Source: Bacteroidales bacterium (lineage in GTDB: Bacteria; Bacteroidota; Bacteroidia; Bacteroidales; JAGONC01). From it: a stretch of DNA of 42,822 bases. Shown here piece by piece: positions 1 through 10,245 of this stretch. Location of the stretch: NCBI GenBank assembly GCA_028716265.1, contig JAQUQD010000018.1, positions 1-42,822 on the forward strand. Reading direction: 5' to 3'. The position numbers were made by a program, and so were the translations under genes. A model generated the notes under the pieces. The model saw nothing but the letters and a program-made list of their open reading frames with translations. It was not told where the DNA came from and did not search any database. Within the stretch, counting starts at the first letter, position 1. Every line of letters begins with the position of its first letter.

Positions 1-128
1 GTTATTAACACTCTGGTGAATTATCAACAAAGAAAAGAAAAAGAAGCAAAAAGAAAAGAAAATCAATACATTACATTCAATATTTTGCTTTTTCATTTCT
101 CCTCTGTCAATAACACAAATCTAAAGGG

Positions 129-165
129 TCTCCGTGGTTTAATAAAGAACATTCATTTTGACACA
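129..165 (-). repeat. Dispersed 37-nt repeat, copy 1
   Basis: Read on the minus strand, this stretch begins TGTGTCAAAATGAATG and runs through TTTATTAAACCAC. It matches 13817-13853 (plus strand) at 35 of 37 positions by eye. The second copy lies at the end of a palindromic, MITE-like element, so this one is probably a solo end or remnant. The rest of 1-177 is AT-rich, with a purine tract at about 27-62, and no gene is recognisable in it. Confidence 0.75.
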
Positions 166-177
166 CCTCTGTACATT

Positions 178-212
178 AAAAAAAAATGCCGTTTCCTGGC
201 GGTAACGGCATT
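178..212 (-). terminator. Rho-independent terminator of rpmB
   Basis: AATGCCGTT (185-193) and AACGGCATT (204-212) form a perfect 9-bp stem with a 10-nt loop. On the minus strand the stem is followed directly by nine T (178-186, partly inside the stem base). It lies 40 nt after the rpmB stop codon, so rpmB appears to end its transcript here. Confidence 0.85.
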
Positions 213-251
213 CCTTGCTTTGTATATTTTTGACCTATACTCTATGCTCTT

Positions 252-491
252 TCATTTTTCCAGGAATCCCTTTTCCCTTGCCTCCTGTATGCAGGTGTAA
301 AGGCCCTTCTTATTGATATTCCTCAGTCCGGCTGCGGATACCTTCAGGGTGATCCATTTCCCCTCTTCCTCAACAAAGAACCTCTTGGTCTGCAGGTTAG
401 GATAGAACTTTCTTTTGGTCTTGATATTCGAATGGGAAACGCTGTTTCCCACGATCATGCTTTTTCCGGTGATCTGACAAATCCGTGACAT
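252..491 (-). CDS. rpmB: 50S ribosomal protein bL28
   Basis: This 79-aa protein is a structural component of the large ribosomal subunit. The N-terminus MSRICQITGK, the following GNSVSHSNIKTKRKF and the C-terminal block SAAGLRNINKKGL are the usual bL28 signatures, and the length is normal. A start at 491 leaves a leader of about 30 nt behind a good promoter, and a strong terminator follows. In many Bacteroidetes rpmB lies after cinA and is followed by rpmG and a short DUF4295 gene. Here the terminator comes straight after rpmB and neither gene is visible before the window edge. Confidence 0.96.
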   Translation of the reverse strand: MSRICQITGKSMIVGNSVSHSNIKTKRKFYPNLQTKRFFVEEEGKWITLKVSAAGLRNINKKGLYTCIQEAREKGFLEK

Positions 492-527
492 TTCTCTGTA
501 AATTTTCTATCGTTCAAAAATGGGGTG

Positions 528-559
528 CAAAGTACGGGAAAAAAAATCAGATATGCAAA
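528..559 (-). promoter_or_regulatory. Bacteroidetes-type promoter of rpmB
   Basis: On the minus strand a TTTG (559-556, within a T-run) is followed after 21 nt by TACTTTG (534-528) and then C. This fits the Bacteroidetes primary-sigma pattern TTTG-N19-21-TAnnTTTG, one base short in the -7 box. It is the only promoter in the window where both boxes are convincing. Initiation near 521 would give a leader of about 30 nt. Confidence 0.6.
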
Positions 560-571
560 AAAAGTTATTTT

Positions 572-706
572 TTTGTTATTCGTGGGGATTCGTTGTCATT
601 CATTGTCATTCGTTGTTATTATTAATAACGTGAGGCACGAAGGGCCGAACGAATGACAATGAATCACGCGAAGCACGAAGGGCTGAGCAAATGACTATGA
701 ATGACC
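572..706. repeat. Decamer repeat and hairpin module between cinA and rpmB
   Basis: This spacer contains a perfect 17-nt inverted repeat (598-614 with 648-664). Its arms are made of 10-bp units of the form GAATGACAAT, and they enclose a second hairpin, GTTATTA-T-TAATAAC (615-629). A block of about 29 nt starting CGTGAGGCACGAAGGGC (629) recurs with changes at 666. More decamers (AAATGACTAT, GAATGACCAT) run up to the cinA stop codon. The GTTATTA hairpin next to a GC-rich block recurs inverted at 23804-23893. Confidence 0.8.
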
Positions 707-713
707 ATTATGC

Positions 714-1958
714 CTACTCTTTCCCAATCTCCTTCCTCAGCATATCCAACGCCGCCAACGCTGTCCGTCGAATGAACCGCAACCGTTCGTCGTTGAAGAA
801 GAATCTCCGTGTGGTGGTACCCCGGGCAGACGCCACGGCTATCCATACGGTGCCGACCGGTTTTTCCGGAGTACCTCCGTCTGGTCCGGCTATACCGGAA
901 GTAGCAATGGCATAGTCGGTACCGAAACGGATCCGTATTCCTTCAGCCATTTCCCTGACCACCTCTTCGCTCACGGCGCCAAATTTCAGGAGGGATCCCG
1001 GAAGGACACCAAGCTCCTGTTCCTTGATGCTGTTGGCATAGGAGACAATGGAGCCGGTGTAATACCGCGAGCTTCCGGGCACACTGGTGATCAGGTGAGC
1101 GATATAGCCGCCTGTGCAGCTTTCGGCCGTGGCAAGAGTCTGCTGTCTTTCACTCAGCGTCCTGCCGATCACTCCTTCCAGGGTATCATCATCATAGCCG
1201 AAAATAAGCTCCGGGATCAGTTCCTTTAGCTGGTCAACCTGCTCGCACATCTCAGCGGAGAGCACCCCTGCATCGTTGCCCGATCCCGACAACCTCAGCC
1301 TGATCAGTCCGGGCTGCGGCAGATAGGCCAGCCTGATATGGGAAGGAAGTGCTAGCTCCCAGGATTCGATGCGCTGACTGATCATGGATTCACCGGCCCC
1401 GGTGGTCAGCACGGTCCGATGGATGATGACATCCCCCCGGAAACGCTCCTTCAACTCGGGCAGGATCCAGTTTTGCATCATTTCTTTCATCTCGAAGGGC
1501 ACTCCGGGCATGATGACAAATATACGCTCCTCGTTCTCAAACCACATACCCGGAGCGGTTCCTACCTGATTTGGAATCAGCCGTGCATTTTCCGGGACCA
1601 TCGCCTGCGAACGCTGCGAGTCCAAAACAAGATATCGCCGGCTCCGGAGCAGTTCCCTCACCCTCGCGTAGGTGGGTTCGTCGAAACGCAGGGAGACGTT
1701 AAAAAACCTGCACAGGGCCGATTTGGTGATATCATCCCTGGTAGGGCCCAATCCTCCGGTGATGAGGATCAGGTTGGCACGGGAGACAGCGGCCCTCATG
1801 GAATCCGTAATCTCGTCGGAATCATCCCCCACCGTGGTTATCCTGAGGGTCGGGATGCCGATGGCGCTCAGCTCCGATGCCATCCAGACCGCATTGGTGT
1901 TGATGACCTGACCGATAAGGAGCTCATCGCCGATAGATATGATCTCTGCTTTTTTCAT
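714..1958 (-). CDS. cinA: CinA: nicotinamide-nucleotide amidase with MoaB-like domain
   Basis: CinA family enzymes recycle pyridine nucleotides by deamidating NMN; some also hydrolyse ADP-ribose. The N-terminal MoaB/MogA-like domain shows ISIGDELLIGQ, NTNA and TGGLGPTRDDIT. The C-terminal PncC-type amidase domain shows ATAESCTGG, with the catalytic serine, and ATSGIAGPDGG. The protein is about 414 aa, full length for the family. I chose the ATG at 1958. An in-frame GTG at 1979 falls inside the likely -7 box, which argues against it. The gene is divergent from the nucleoside phosphorylase and sits upstream of rpmB, with a repeat-filled spacer between. Confidence 0.95.
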   Translation of the reverse strand: MKKAEIISIGDELLIGQVINTNAVWMASELSAIGIPTLRITTVGDDSDEITDSMRAAVSRANLILITGGLGPTRDDITKSALCRFFNVSLRFDEPTYARVRELLRSRRYLVLDSQRSQAMVPENARLIPNQVGTAPGMWFENEERIFVIMPGVPFEMKEMMQNWILPELKERFRGDVIIHRTVLTTGAGESMISQRIESWELALPSHIRLAYLPQPGLIRLRLSGSGNDAGVLSAEMCEQVDQLKELIPELIFGYDDDTLEGVIGRTLSERQQTLATAESCTGGYIAHLITSVPGSSRYYTGSIVSYANSIKEQELGVLPGSLLKFGAVSEEVVREMAEGIRIRFGTDYAIATSGIAGPDGGTPEKPVGTVWIAVASARGTTTRRFFFNDERLRFIRRTALAALDMLRKEIGKE

Positions 1959-1978
1959 GGATAGCTGTTTAATGGACA

Positions 1979-1986
1979 CAAAATTA
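1979..1986 (-). promoter_or_regulatory. -7 box of cinA (TAATTTTG)
   Basis: TAATTTTG on the minus strand matches TAnnTTTG and ends 20 nt before the ATG at 1958. No clear -33 TTTG is present at the right spacing. A small inverted repeat, ACTGA-TT-TCAGT, lies just upstream and partly overlaps it. On the other strand TACTTTTG (2021-2028) ends only 4 nt before the nucleoside phosphorylase ATG, which would imply a leaderless transcript. I regard that one as unproven. Confidence 0.45.
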
Positions 1987-2032
1987 CTGATTTCAGTCAG
2001 GGAGGAACAGGTCGTTTCATTACTTTTGTCCT

Positions 2033-2914
2033 ATGATTGAATCCTTTTACAAGAACACCGACCTGATCATCAATCCGGACGGGAGCGTCTATCATCTGCA
2101 CCTGAAGCCCGGCCAGGTTGCTCCCTATGTGGTCATCGTGGGCGATCCGGAACGTGTGGGATTGATCTCTGGCCATTTCGACAGCATCGAGTTCACAACT
2201 AAGAACAGGGAACTGACCACCCATTGCGGATATCTTGGAGACAAGCGGGTGATGGTCCTTTCGACCGGCATGGGGACCGACAACATCGACATCGTTGTGC
2301 ACGAGCTGGATGCTCTGATAAATATTGATTTTACAACCCGCACCCGGAACAGAGAACATACCCGGCTGAACATCCTGCGTATAGGCACTTCCGGGGCGAT
2401 CCAGCCGGACGTCCCCCTAAATGCTTTTGTTATGTCGGAGTATGCCATCGGTACCGACGGTTTGCTGAACTACTATCGGGATGCGGGAAGCGTCCTGGAA
2501 TATGGGCTTGCCGAAGCCTTTCATGAGCATACACACTGGCCTGAGAAATTACCCCGGCCCTATGCTGCCCGGTGTTCGGAGCGACTGCTTGCAGGGCTTG
2601 ACGCAGGATTTCTGAGAGGGATAACGCTCACCGCCCCGGGATTTTACGGCCCACAGGGGCGTTCGATACGCCTGAGCCTGGCCTATCCTGAGCTCAATGA
2701 CAGGATCGCTTCCTTCTCCTTCAGCGGAAGAAAGATAACGAATTACGAGATGGAATCATCGGCCCTTTACGGACTCTGCAAATTGCTGGGTCATGAGGCT
2801 CTTACGGTTTGCGCGGCCATTGCCAACAGGGCCACCAACCAGTACGATCCGGAATATAAAAGTAAAGTCAGCCGGCTGGTTGAACTGCTGATGGAACGGC
2901 TGAGGCATCTATAG
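2033..2914 (+). CDS. Nucleoside phosphorylase (uridine phosphorylase-like)
   Basis: This 293-aa cytosolic enzyme belongs to the PNP/UDP phosphorylase superfamily, which cleaves nucleosides with phosphate to a base and ribose-1-phosphate. Diagnostic segments are VIVGDPERV near residue 35 (phosphate site), STGMGTDN, RIGTSGAIQ, and NYEMESSALYGL with the purine/uridine-binding Glu near residue 240. The ending ANRATNQY is common in Bacteroidetes members annotated as uridine phosphorylase, but substrate cannot be fixed from sequence. It ends 3 nt from the convergent purC stop, with no terminator visible between them. Together with purC, hpt, adk and purE it gives the window several nucleotide-metabolism genes. 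Confidence 0.9.
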   Translation: MIESFYKNTDLIINPDGSVYHLHLKPGQVAPYVVIVGDPERVGLISGHFDSIEFTTKNRELTTHCGYLGDKRVMVLSTGMGTDNIDIVVHELDALINIDFTTRTRNREHTRLNILRIGTSGAIQPDVPLNAFVMSEYAIGTDGLLNYYRDAGSVLEYGLAEAFHEHTHWPEKLPRPYAARCSERLLAGLDAGFLRGITLTAPGFYGPQGRSIRLSLAYPELNDRIASFSFSGRKITNYEMESSALYGLCKLLGHEALTVCAAIANRATNQYDPEYKSKVSRLVELLMERLRHL

Positions 2915-2917
2915 AGA

Positions 2918-3883
2918 CTATCTTCGGTATGCCTGCAGAAATTTCCGGGTATTGTCTTCCACCCTTCTCACGACATCGGAGACGTCACTGCGTAAGAATT
3001 TCTCCCCGGTGATGATCTCATAGAGTTCGATGTATCGTTCCGAGACCTGGTGTACAAAATCATCGTCCATGACCGGAACCTGTTGATCTTCCTTTCCCTG
3101 GAAACCATTGAGCATCAGCCACTCCCGTACGAACTCCTTGGAAAGTTGCCGCTGAGGTTCATCGTTCTCCAGCCGTTCTTCATATCCCTCGGCGTAGAAA
3201 TACCGTGATGAATCCGGAGTATGGATCTCATCGATGAGGTAGATCTGGTCACCGATCTTTCCGAATTCATATTTCGTGTCGACCAGGATCAGGCCCATGT
3301 TTTCGGCTATGCGGGTGCCCCGCTCGAACAGGGCGTAGGTGAACTCTTCAAGCTTGTGATAATCTTCCCTTCCAACCAGCCCGGAGGAAATGATCTCGTC
3401 TCTGGAGACATCTTCATCGTGTCCAATGATGGTTTTTGTCGTCGGGGTGATGATGGGAGTGATGAGACGCTGGTTTTCTTTCATCCCATCGGGCATGGGG
3501 ACCCCGCATAGGCTCCTTTTTCCCTGTCGGTACTCCCTCCACGCATGTCCCGACAGGTACCCCCTTATGACCATTTCCACCTTAAACGGCTCGCACAGCC
3601 GTCCGAAAGTGACCATGGGGTCGGGTGTGGCAATCTTCCAGTTGGGCAGAATATCCTCGGTAGCATCGAGAAATTTTGAGGCGATCATATTAAGCACCTG
3701 CCCCTTGTAAGGGATACCCCTGGGAAGGACCACATCGAAGGCTGAGATCCGGTCGGTGGTGATCATCAGTAAATACTGATTATCAAGCGTATACACATCA
3801 CGGACCTTTCCTTTATAGATGGTTGACTGACCGGGAAAAGTAAAATTGGTTTCAACAACGGCATTTCTCATGTCAGAAGTCAT
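2918..3883 (-). CDS. purC: SAICAR synthase (phosphoribosylaminoimidazole-succinocarboxamide synthase)
   Basis: PurC joins CAIR and aspartate with ATP to make SAICAR in de novo purine synthesis. The 321-aa protein has the N-terminal ATP-binding block [26 protein letters not shown], and [12 protein letters not shown], and the late motif LVDTKYEFG with [12 protein letters not shown]. The length is that of the longer SAICAR synthase subclass (about 300-320 aa) rather than the 235-aa E. coli form. It lies 22 nt downstream of phoH on the same strand, a pairing familiar in Bacteroidetes, so the two are probably cotranscribed. Confidence 0.96.
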   Translation of the reverse strand: MTSDMRNAVVETNFTFPGQSTIYKGKVRDVYTLDNQYLLMITTDRISAFDVVLPRGIPYKGQVLNMIASKFLDATEDILPNWKIATPDPMVTFGRLCEPFKVEMVIRGYLSGHAWREYRQGKRSLCGVPMPDGMKENQRLITPIITPTTKTIIGHDEDVSRDEIISSGLVGREDYHKLEEFTYALFERGTRIAENMGLILVDTKYEFGKIGDQIYLIDEIHTPDSSRYFYAEGYEERLENDEPQRQLSKEFVREWLMLNGFQGKEDQQVPVMDDDFVHQVSERYIELYEIITGEKFLRSDVSDVVRRVEDNTRKFLQAYRR

Positions 3884-3905
3884 GGATTAAGGTTACGATA
3901 GCGTG

Positions 3906-4859
3906 TCATTCTTCCCTGTTTTCGTGGTAGGCTCTCAGGATCCTTGATACCAGCCTGTGACGTATAATATCGGTTTCGTCGAGTATCACAAAGCCAACGC
4001 CCGGGATGTCCTGCAAGATCCGGGAGGCATGTACCAGTCCCGACTGCTGGTTTTTGGGCAGATCGATTTGGGTGATGTCTCCGGTTACGATAAATTTGGC
4101 AGCTTTGCCCATGCGGGTAAGGAACATTTTCATCTGGGGGATGGTGGAATTCTGGGCTTCGTCGAGGATAGCGAACACATTGTCAAGGGTTCTTCCCCTC
4201 ATGAAGGCGATGGGTGCGATCTCGATGGTGCCGTCTTCCATATAGGAAAGCAGCTTCTGCGTTGGGATCATGTCGCGCAGGGCATCGTACAGAGGTTGAA
4301 GGTAGGGATCCAGCTTATCCTTGAGATCCCCGGGCAAGAAGCCGAGGTTTTCACCAGCTTCGACGGCCGGACGCGTAAGGATGATGCGCTTAACCTCTTT
4401 GTTCTTCAGTGCCCTGACGGCCAGTGCCACAGCAGTATAGGTCTTGCCTGTCCCGGCAGGCCCGATCGCGAACACCAGGTCGTTCTTCCCCGTACTATCC
4501 ACCAGTTTCTGCTGGTTAAGGGTCCTTGCCTTGATCAGGTTGCCCTGGCGGCCATGCAGCAGGATGTCGCTGCTTGTTTCGCTGACTGCATAATATTCAG
4601 CATCCTCCTGTTGCCCCATGATCTGTTCCACATCATTCTCTGTGAGCTTCCCGAACTTGTCGTAATGCATCAGCATCAGTGAAAACTTTTTTTCAAACTG
4701 CACGATCTCGCTTTCTTCGCCGATCACTCTGACCAGATCACCGCGTATCACAAACTTCAACAGTGGGAATCTTTCCCTGATCAACTGTACATTGCGGTCA
4801 TTCACTCCATAGATGTCAACGGCATTATAGGACTCGATACTAAATGTCTTTTCGGTCAT
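3906..4859 (-). CDS. phoH: PhoH-like ATPase (YbeZ type)
   Basis: PhoH proteins are cytosolic P-loop ATPases linked to RNA metabolism and, in the YbeZ branch, to YbeY and ribosome quality control. In this 317-aa protein an N-terminal KH-like region is followed by Walker A GPAGTGKT (133-140), the motif RPAVEAGENLGFLPGD, Walker B FAILDEAQN, and the sensor-like VTGDITQIDLP. The start at 4859 has a -7 box 19 nt upstream. The gene is divergent from the SAM hydrolase and heads a phoH-purC unit. Confidence 0.95.
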   Translation of the reverse strand: MTEKTFSIESYNAVDIYGVNDRNVQLIRERFPLLKFVIRGDLVRVIGEESEIVQFEKKFSLMLMHYDKFGKLTENDVEQIMGQQEDAEYYAVSETSSDILLHGRQGNLIKARTLNQQKLVDSTGKNDLVFAIGPAGTGKTYTAVALAVRALKNKEVKRIILTRPAVEAGENLGFLPGDLKDKLDPYLQPLYDALRDMIPTQKLLSYMEDGTIEIAPIAFMRGRTLDNVFAILDEAQNSTIPQMKMFLTRMGKAAKFIVTGDITQIDLPKNQQSGLVHASRILQDIPGVGFVILDETDIIRHRLVSRILRAYHENREE

Positions 4860-4878
4860 GAAATTGGATTGTCAATAT

Positions 4879-4886
4879 CAAAGTTA
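4879..4886 (-). promoter_or_regulatory. -7 box of phoH-purC (TAACTTTG)
   Basis: TAACTTTG on the minus strand matches TAnnTTTG exactly and ends 19 nt before the phoH ATG. No TTTG is found at the expected -33 spacing, so the call rests on the -7 box and its position. Confidence 0.45.
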
Positions 4887-4917
4887 TTAAAAAACAGCGG
4901 CGTTCTGATCTAATTTG

Positions 4918-4925
4918 TATTTTTG
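4918..4925 (+). promoter_or_regulatory. -7 box for SAM hydrolase-gldFG (TATTTTTG)
   Basis: TATTTTTG matches TAnnTTTG and ends 59 nt before the ATG at 4985. It would drive the run of plus-strand genes from 4985 to 9425. The -33 region is weak. Confidence 0.35.
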
Positions 4926-4984
4926 AGGTGCACAAAAATAGGTTAAATAGTCAAACGTAAGCGTATCTTTCCAGATATCTGTCT

Positions 4985-5767
4985 ATGGCTGTCATAACGA
5001 TCACGAGCGACTGGGGACTGAAGGATCCTTATCTGGCAAGCGTAAAAGGAGCGATCCTGTCGCATCTGCCGGATGTCACGATTGTCGATATTTCCCATCA
5101 GATCACGCCCTTTGATATGAACCAGGCGTCGTTCGTGTTGCGGAACAGCTTCAGGAGCTTTCCTGCTGGCACGGTCCATTTGATCGGGCTCAATACGGAG
5201 GCTTCGATAGAAACCCCTCACACCCTTGTGCTTTACGACGGGCACTACTTTATCGGGGCCGATAACGGAATCTTTTCACTGATTTTTGACCGGGATCCGG
5301 AAAAGATCATCGAGATCGATGTCATACAGGACTCTGATTATTTCACTTTCTCGGAGCGGGATGTCTTCGTAAAGGTCGCTATTCATATCCTCAGCGGTCA
5401 GCCTGCTGAAAAACTCGGTTTACCAAGGCCTTCGCTCACCCGGATGATCTCCTTCCAGCCGGTATCCAACGGATCAGTTATCAAGGGTAAAGTGATCTAT
5501 GTGGATGTTTATGAAAATCTTATCACCAATATCAGCCACTACCTGTTCCGGTCGGTGGGCAAGGGAAACCGCTTCACGATCACTTTCCGTAATCCCCAGT
5601 ATGTCATTCACACCCTCAGCACCTCCTACAGCGATGTTCCGGAAGGGGAGATGCTGGCCATCTTTGGGACATCCGGATTGCTGGAGATCGCCATGAACAG
5701 GGGCAATGCCAGCAGCTTGCTGGGGATGGAGGTTGACGACCCGGTCAGGATTGAGTTTACCGAATAA
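4985..5767 (+). CDS. S-adenosyl-L-methionine hydrolase (DUF62, SAM hydroxide adenosyltransferase)
   Basis: Members of this family split SAM into adenosine and methionine using water. They are related to fluorinase and chlorinase but normally lack halogenation activity. The 260-aa protein begins with the family motif TITSDWGLKDPYLASVKG and has the later blocks VDISHQITPFD and FIGADNGIFS. The C-terminal beta-barrel half includes YVDVYENLITNI. It is divergent from phoH and 21 nt upstream of the gldF-gldG fusion, an order I recall from other Bacteroidetes. Confidence 0.92.
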   Translation: MAVITITSDWGLKDPYLASVKGAILSHLPDVTIVDISHQITPFDMNQASFVLRNSFRSFPAGTVHLIGLNTEASIETPHTLVLYDGHYFIGADNGIFSLIFDRDPEKIIEIDVIQDSDYFTFSERDVFVKVAIHILSGQPAEKLGLPRPSLTRMISFQPVSNGSVIKGKVIYVDVYENLITNISHYLFRSVGKGNRFTITFRNPQYVIHTLSTSYSDVPEGEMLAIFGTSGLLEIAMNRGNASSLLGMEVDDPVRIEFTE

Positions 5768-5788
5768 CACATTGTCAGGATCTATCGA

Positions 5789-8374
5789 ATGATTGCATTA
5801 CTGAAGAAAGAGATCGACAGCTTTTTAAATTCCATGATCGGCTATGTGGTCATCGTCGTGTTCCTGCTGGTCACCGGACTTTTTCTGTGGGTCTTTCCCG
5901 GTCAATTCAACATTCCCGATTTCGGTTATGCAACCCTCGACAGTTTATTTGTCATCGCGCCATTCGTTTTTCTCTTTCTTATCCCTGCCATTACCATGCG
6001 GTCGTTTGCGGAAGAACAACGCAGCGGAACATTGGAGATGATCCTGACAAAACCCCTGACCGACGTTCAGATCCTCACTGCCAAGTTCCTCGCCGGTTTT
6101 CTGCTGGTGGTCTTTTCATTGCTTCCGACCCTGATCTACTTCCTCTCAGTATACAGTCTTGGGCAGCCTGCCGGCAACCTGGACATGGGAGGGACCTGGG
6201 GCTCCTATCTTGGATTGCTTTTCCTGGGCGCAGGATTTGTAGCGATCGGGCTTTTTGCTTCATCCATAACTGACAATCAAATCGTTGCCTTCGTCGTAGC
6301 GGTACTGATATGCGGATTTGCATACGTCGGTTTTGAGTTGATCCATTCGCTGGAGCTTTTTGGGAAGTCCACCCTGTTCGTTCAGACGCTGGGGATCCAG
6401 TCGCACTATGCCTCCATCAGCCGCGGTGTAATCGACACGCGCGATGTGATCTATTTTCTGAGCCTGATCGCATTGTTCCTCATGCTTACTTTCCTGGTGA
6501 TGAAGAGCAGGATGTGGGAAGCGGGGGGCAGTCGGCAGTCGACAGTCGGCAGTCAGCAGCCTGTCCTGAGGGCGAAGCCCGAAGGATCAGCAGCCTGTCC
6601 TGAGGGCGAAGCCCGAAGGATCAGCAGTAAAAATATACGGAGGAGTGATCTGGTGTCGTTCGGACTGGGGATGATCCTGATCATCATCGTGAACATCATC
6701 AGCTCCTTTATATTCACCCGGATTGACCTGACCTCTGAGAAGCGTTACTCTCTTTCGGAACCCACCAAGGAACTTTTACGGGACCTGGATGATATCGTTT
6801 ACTTTAAAGTTTACCTCGACGGGGAGTTTCCTGCCGGATTCAAGCGGTTGAGCAATGCCGTGAAAGAGATGCTGGATGAGTTCAGGGCCTATTCTTCCAG
6901 GATACAGTATGAATTCATCAATCCCGCCGATGCTGCCACGCCTTCGGAAGTGAAGGCCCGCCAGGAAGAGCTGATACGAAAAGGCTTGAATCCCACCGAC
7001 CTGATGGTGAAAACCAGCGACGGGTCGACACAGCAGATCATCTTTCCGGGAGCCATTGTTTCGTACAGACAGACCGAGCTGCCCCTGGAGTTCCTTCAAA
7101 CCCAGATCAACCAGACACCGGAACAGATCCTCAATCATTCGGTACAGGCGCTGGAGTACAACATCTCCAGCATGATACACAAACTCACCCTCCGCACCAA
7201 ACCGGCGCTGGCCTTCATCGAAGGTCACCGGGAACTGCAGGAGATCGATGTGTATGATATAACTTCATCGCTCAGCGAGTATTATAAAGTGGAACGTGTC
7301 AGCATCGATGAGCGGATTTTTGCACTTACCGGGCGGGACACGACCAGTGATGGAGAGGTCATAATCCGGAACAAATATGCCGCCATCATCATCGCACAGC
7401 CTCAAACCGCTTTCAGTGAAAAGGACAAGTTCATCATCGATCAGTACATCATGCATGGAGGTAAGGTCCTCTGGCTGATCGATCCGGTACATGCCACCAT
7501 GGACAGCCTGGTTTCTTCCCCCACGACGATGGGTCTGGCCATAGATCTGAATCTACAGGATATGCTCTTTAACTATGGCGCCCGCCTGAATCCCGACCTG
7601 ATCCTTGACCTCAACGCGCTGCCTATACGGATGGTGACCGGCATGATGGGCGACCAGCCACAGATCGATTTCGTGCCCTGGTATTATTTCCCAGTCCTGT
7701 TCCCAACTTCCGGTCATCCGGTCGTGCGGAACCTGAATGCAGTCATGACCAATTTTGTCAGCAGCCTGGATACGGTGGAAGCGGAAGGGATAAAGAAAAC
7801 CATCCTGCTGACGACCTCACCTTATTCGAGGATACTGCAGACCCCGGTACTGATCGACCTGCGCCTTTGCCAGGAGGAACCCGACCAGCAAAGCTACCGG
7901 ACAGCCAATGTGCCGGTGGCCGTCCTACTGGAAGGGGAATTCGAGTCGCTGTTCAAAAACAGAGTCCCTCCACAGATCCAGGACAGCCCCCTGATCGGAT
8001 TCAAAGAAAAGAGTCAACCCACGGGGATGATCGTTGCGGGAGACGGTGATATCATTCGCAACCAGCTTCACGCGTCCCAGGGATACCCTTTGCCACTCGG
8101 ATTTGATCAGTACACACGGCAGCATTTCGGCAACCGCGATTTTATCCTCAATGCGGTCAATTACCTCTGTGATGACTCCGGCTTGATCGCGGCACGGTCA
8201 AAAGAGGTGAAGCTGAGGTTACTGGACAACACAAAGCTGACCTCCGGCCGGACAAGGATACAGTTGATCAATACCGTACTTCCGGTGGTGGTGATCCTGG
8301 CGTACGCCATCGTCAGGATGTACAGGAGAAAACACCGCTATGCACGCGTAATCAGACCACGAACAACATCCTGA
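5789..8374 (+). CDS. gldFG: GldF-GldG fusion: gliding-associated ABC transporter permease and auxiliary subunit
   Basis: GldF and GldG are normally separate proteins (about 240 and 560 aa) that with GldA form an ABC transporter associated with gliding in Flavobacteria. Here one 861-aa frame covers both. Residues 1-246 are GldF, with about six membrane segments and the permease block MRSFAEEQRSGTLEMILTKP. Residues about 283-861 are GldG: one N-terminal membrane helix (GMILIIIVNIISSFIF), then RIDLTSEKRYSLS, a large extracytoplasmic domain, and a C-terminal helix before RMYRRKHRY. GldF seems to reach its natural end at MKSRMW. Residues 247-280 are encoded by short repeats (6527-6627) that contain no in-frame stop. 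An internal GTG at 6653, preceded by GGAGGAG at 6639-6645, could start GldG separately. No gldA is in the window. Confidence 0.9.
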   Translation: MIALLKKEIDSFLNSMIGYVVIVVFLLVTGLFLWVFPGQFNIPDFGYATLDSLFVIAPFVFLFLIPAITMRSFAEEQRSGTLEMILTKPLTDVQILTAKFLAGFLLVVFSLLPTLIYFLSVYSLGQPAGNLDMGGTWGSYLGLLFLGAGFVAIGLFASSITDNQIVAFVVAVLICGFAYVGFELIHSLELFGKSTLFVQTLGIQSHYASISRGVIDTRDVIYFLSLIALFLMLTFLVMKSRMWEAGGSRQSTVGSQQPVLRAKPEGSAACPEGEARRISSKNIRRSDLVSFGLGMILIIIVNIISSFIFTRIDLTSEKRYSLSEPTKELLRDLDDIVYFKVYLDGEFPAGFKRLSNAVKEMLDEFRAYSSRIQYEFINPADAATPSEVKARQEELIRKGLNPTDLMVKTSDGSTQQIIFPGAIVSYRQTELPLEFLQTQINQTPEQILNHSVQALEYNISSMIHKLTLRTKPALAFIEGHRELQEIDVYDITSSLSEYYKVERVSIDERIFALTGRDTTSDGEVIIRNKYAAIIIAQPQTAFSEKDKFIIDQYIMHGGKVLWLIDPVHATMDSLVSSPTTMGLAIDLNLQDMLFNYGARLNPDLILDLNALPIRMVTGMMGDQPQIDFVPWYYFPVLFPTSGHPVVRNLNAVMTNFVSSLDTVEAEGIKKTILLTTSPYSRILQTPVLIDLRLCQEEPDQQSYRTANVPVAVLLEGEFESLFKNRVPPQIQDSPLIGFKEKSQPTGMIVAGDGDIIRNQLHASQGYPLPLGFDQYTRQHFGNRDFILNAVNYLCDDSGLIAARSKEVKLRLLDNTKLTSGRTRIQLINTVLPVVVILAYAIVRMYRRKHRYARVIRPRTTS
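6527..6627 (+). repeat. Heptamer array plus two 34-bp hairpin repeats forming the GldF-GldG linker
   Basis: Four heptamers (GGCAGTC, GGCAGTC, GACAGTC, GGCAGTC; 6527-6554) and AGCAG are followed by two identical 34-bp units at 6560-6593 and 6594-6627. Each unit starts CCTGTCCTGAGGGCGAAGCC and can fold as TCCT-GA-GGGC-GAA-GCCC-GA-AGGA. Since 34 is not a multiple of three, the two copies are read in different frames, as PVLRAKPEGSA and then ACPEGEARRIS. The heptamers match those lying after the stop codons of obg and two Gfo/Idh genes. Confidence 0.9.
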
Positions 8375-8378
8375 CTTT

Positions 8379-10170
<1,792 letters not shown>

Positions 10171-10224
10171 TTTGAATAATTCTGTTATTTTTTGTCGATC
10201 CTCGGAGGATAGATTAAAGTCAAT

Positions 10225-10232
10225 TAATTTTG
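10225..10232 (+). promoter_or_regulatory. -7 box of the REC-PPDK protein (TAATTTTG)
   Basis: TAATTTTG matches TAnnTTTG and ends 13 nt before the ATG at 10246. The nearest upstream TTTG (10191-10194) is too far away, so this is a -7-only match. It lies in the short gap beside the broken 5' end of gdhA. Confidence 0.35.
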
Positions 10233-10245
10233 ATAAAAAAAGGCC

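Noticed and set aside
16-300. A 94-codon plus-strand frame at the left edge
   Set aside because: It crosses the rpmB terminator, a repeat remnant and the end of rpmB, and its composition reflects AT-rich sequence only.
2021-2028. Promoter directly before the nucleoside phosphorylase ATG
   Set aside because: The box ends 4 nt before the ATG, which would require a leaderless mRNA. A chance match is as likely, so it is not listed as a feature.
1419-4682. Plus-strand frames opposite cinA (181 codons) and phoH (241 codons)
   Set aside because: Both are shadows of confident minus-strand genes and have no family resemblance.
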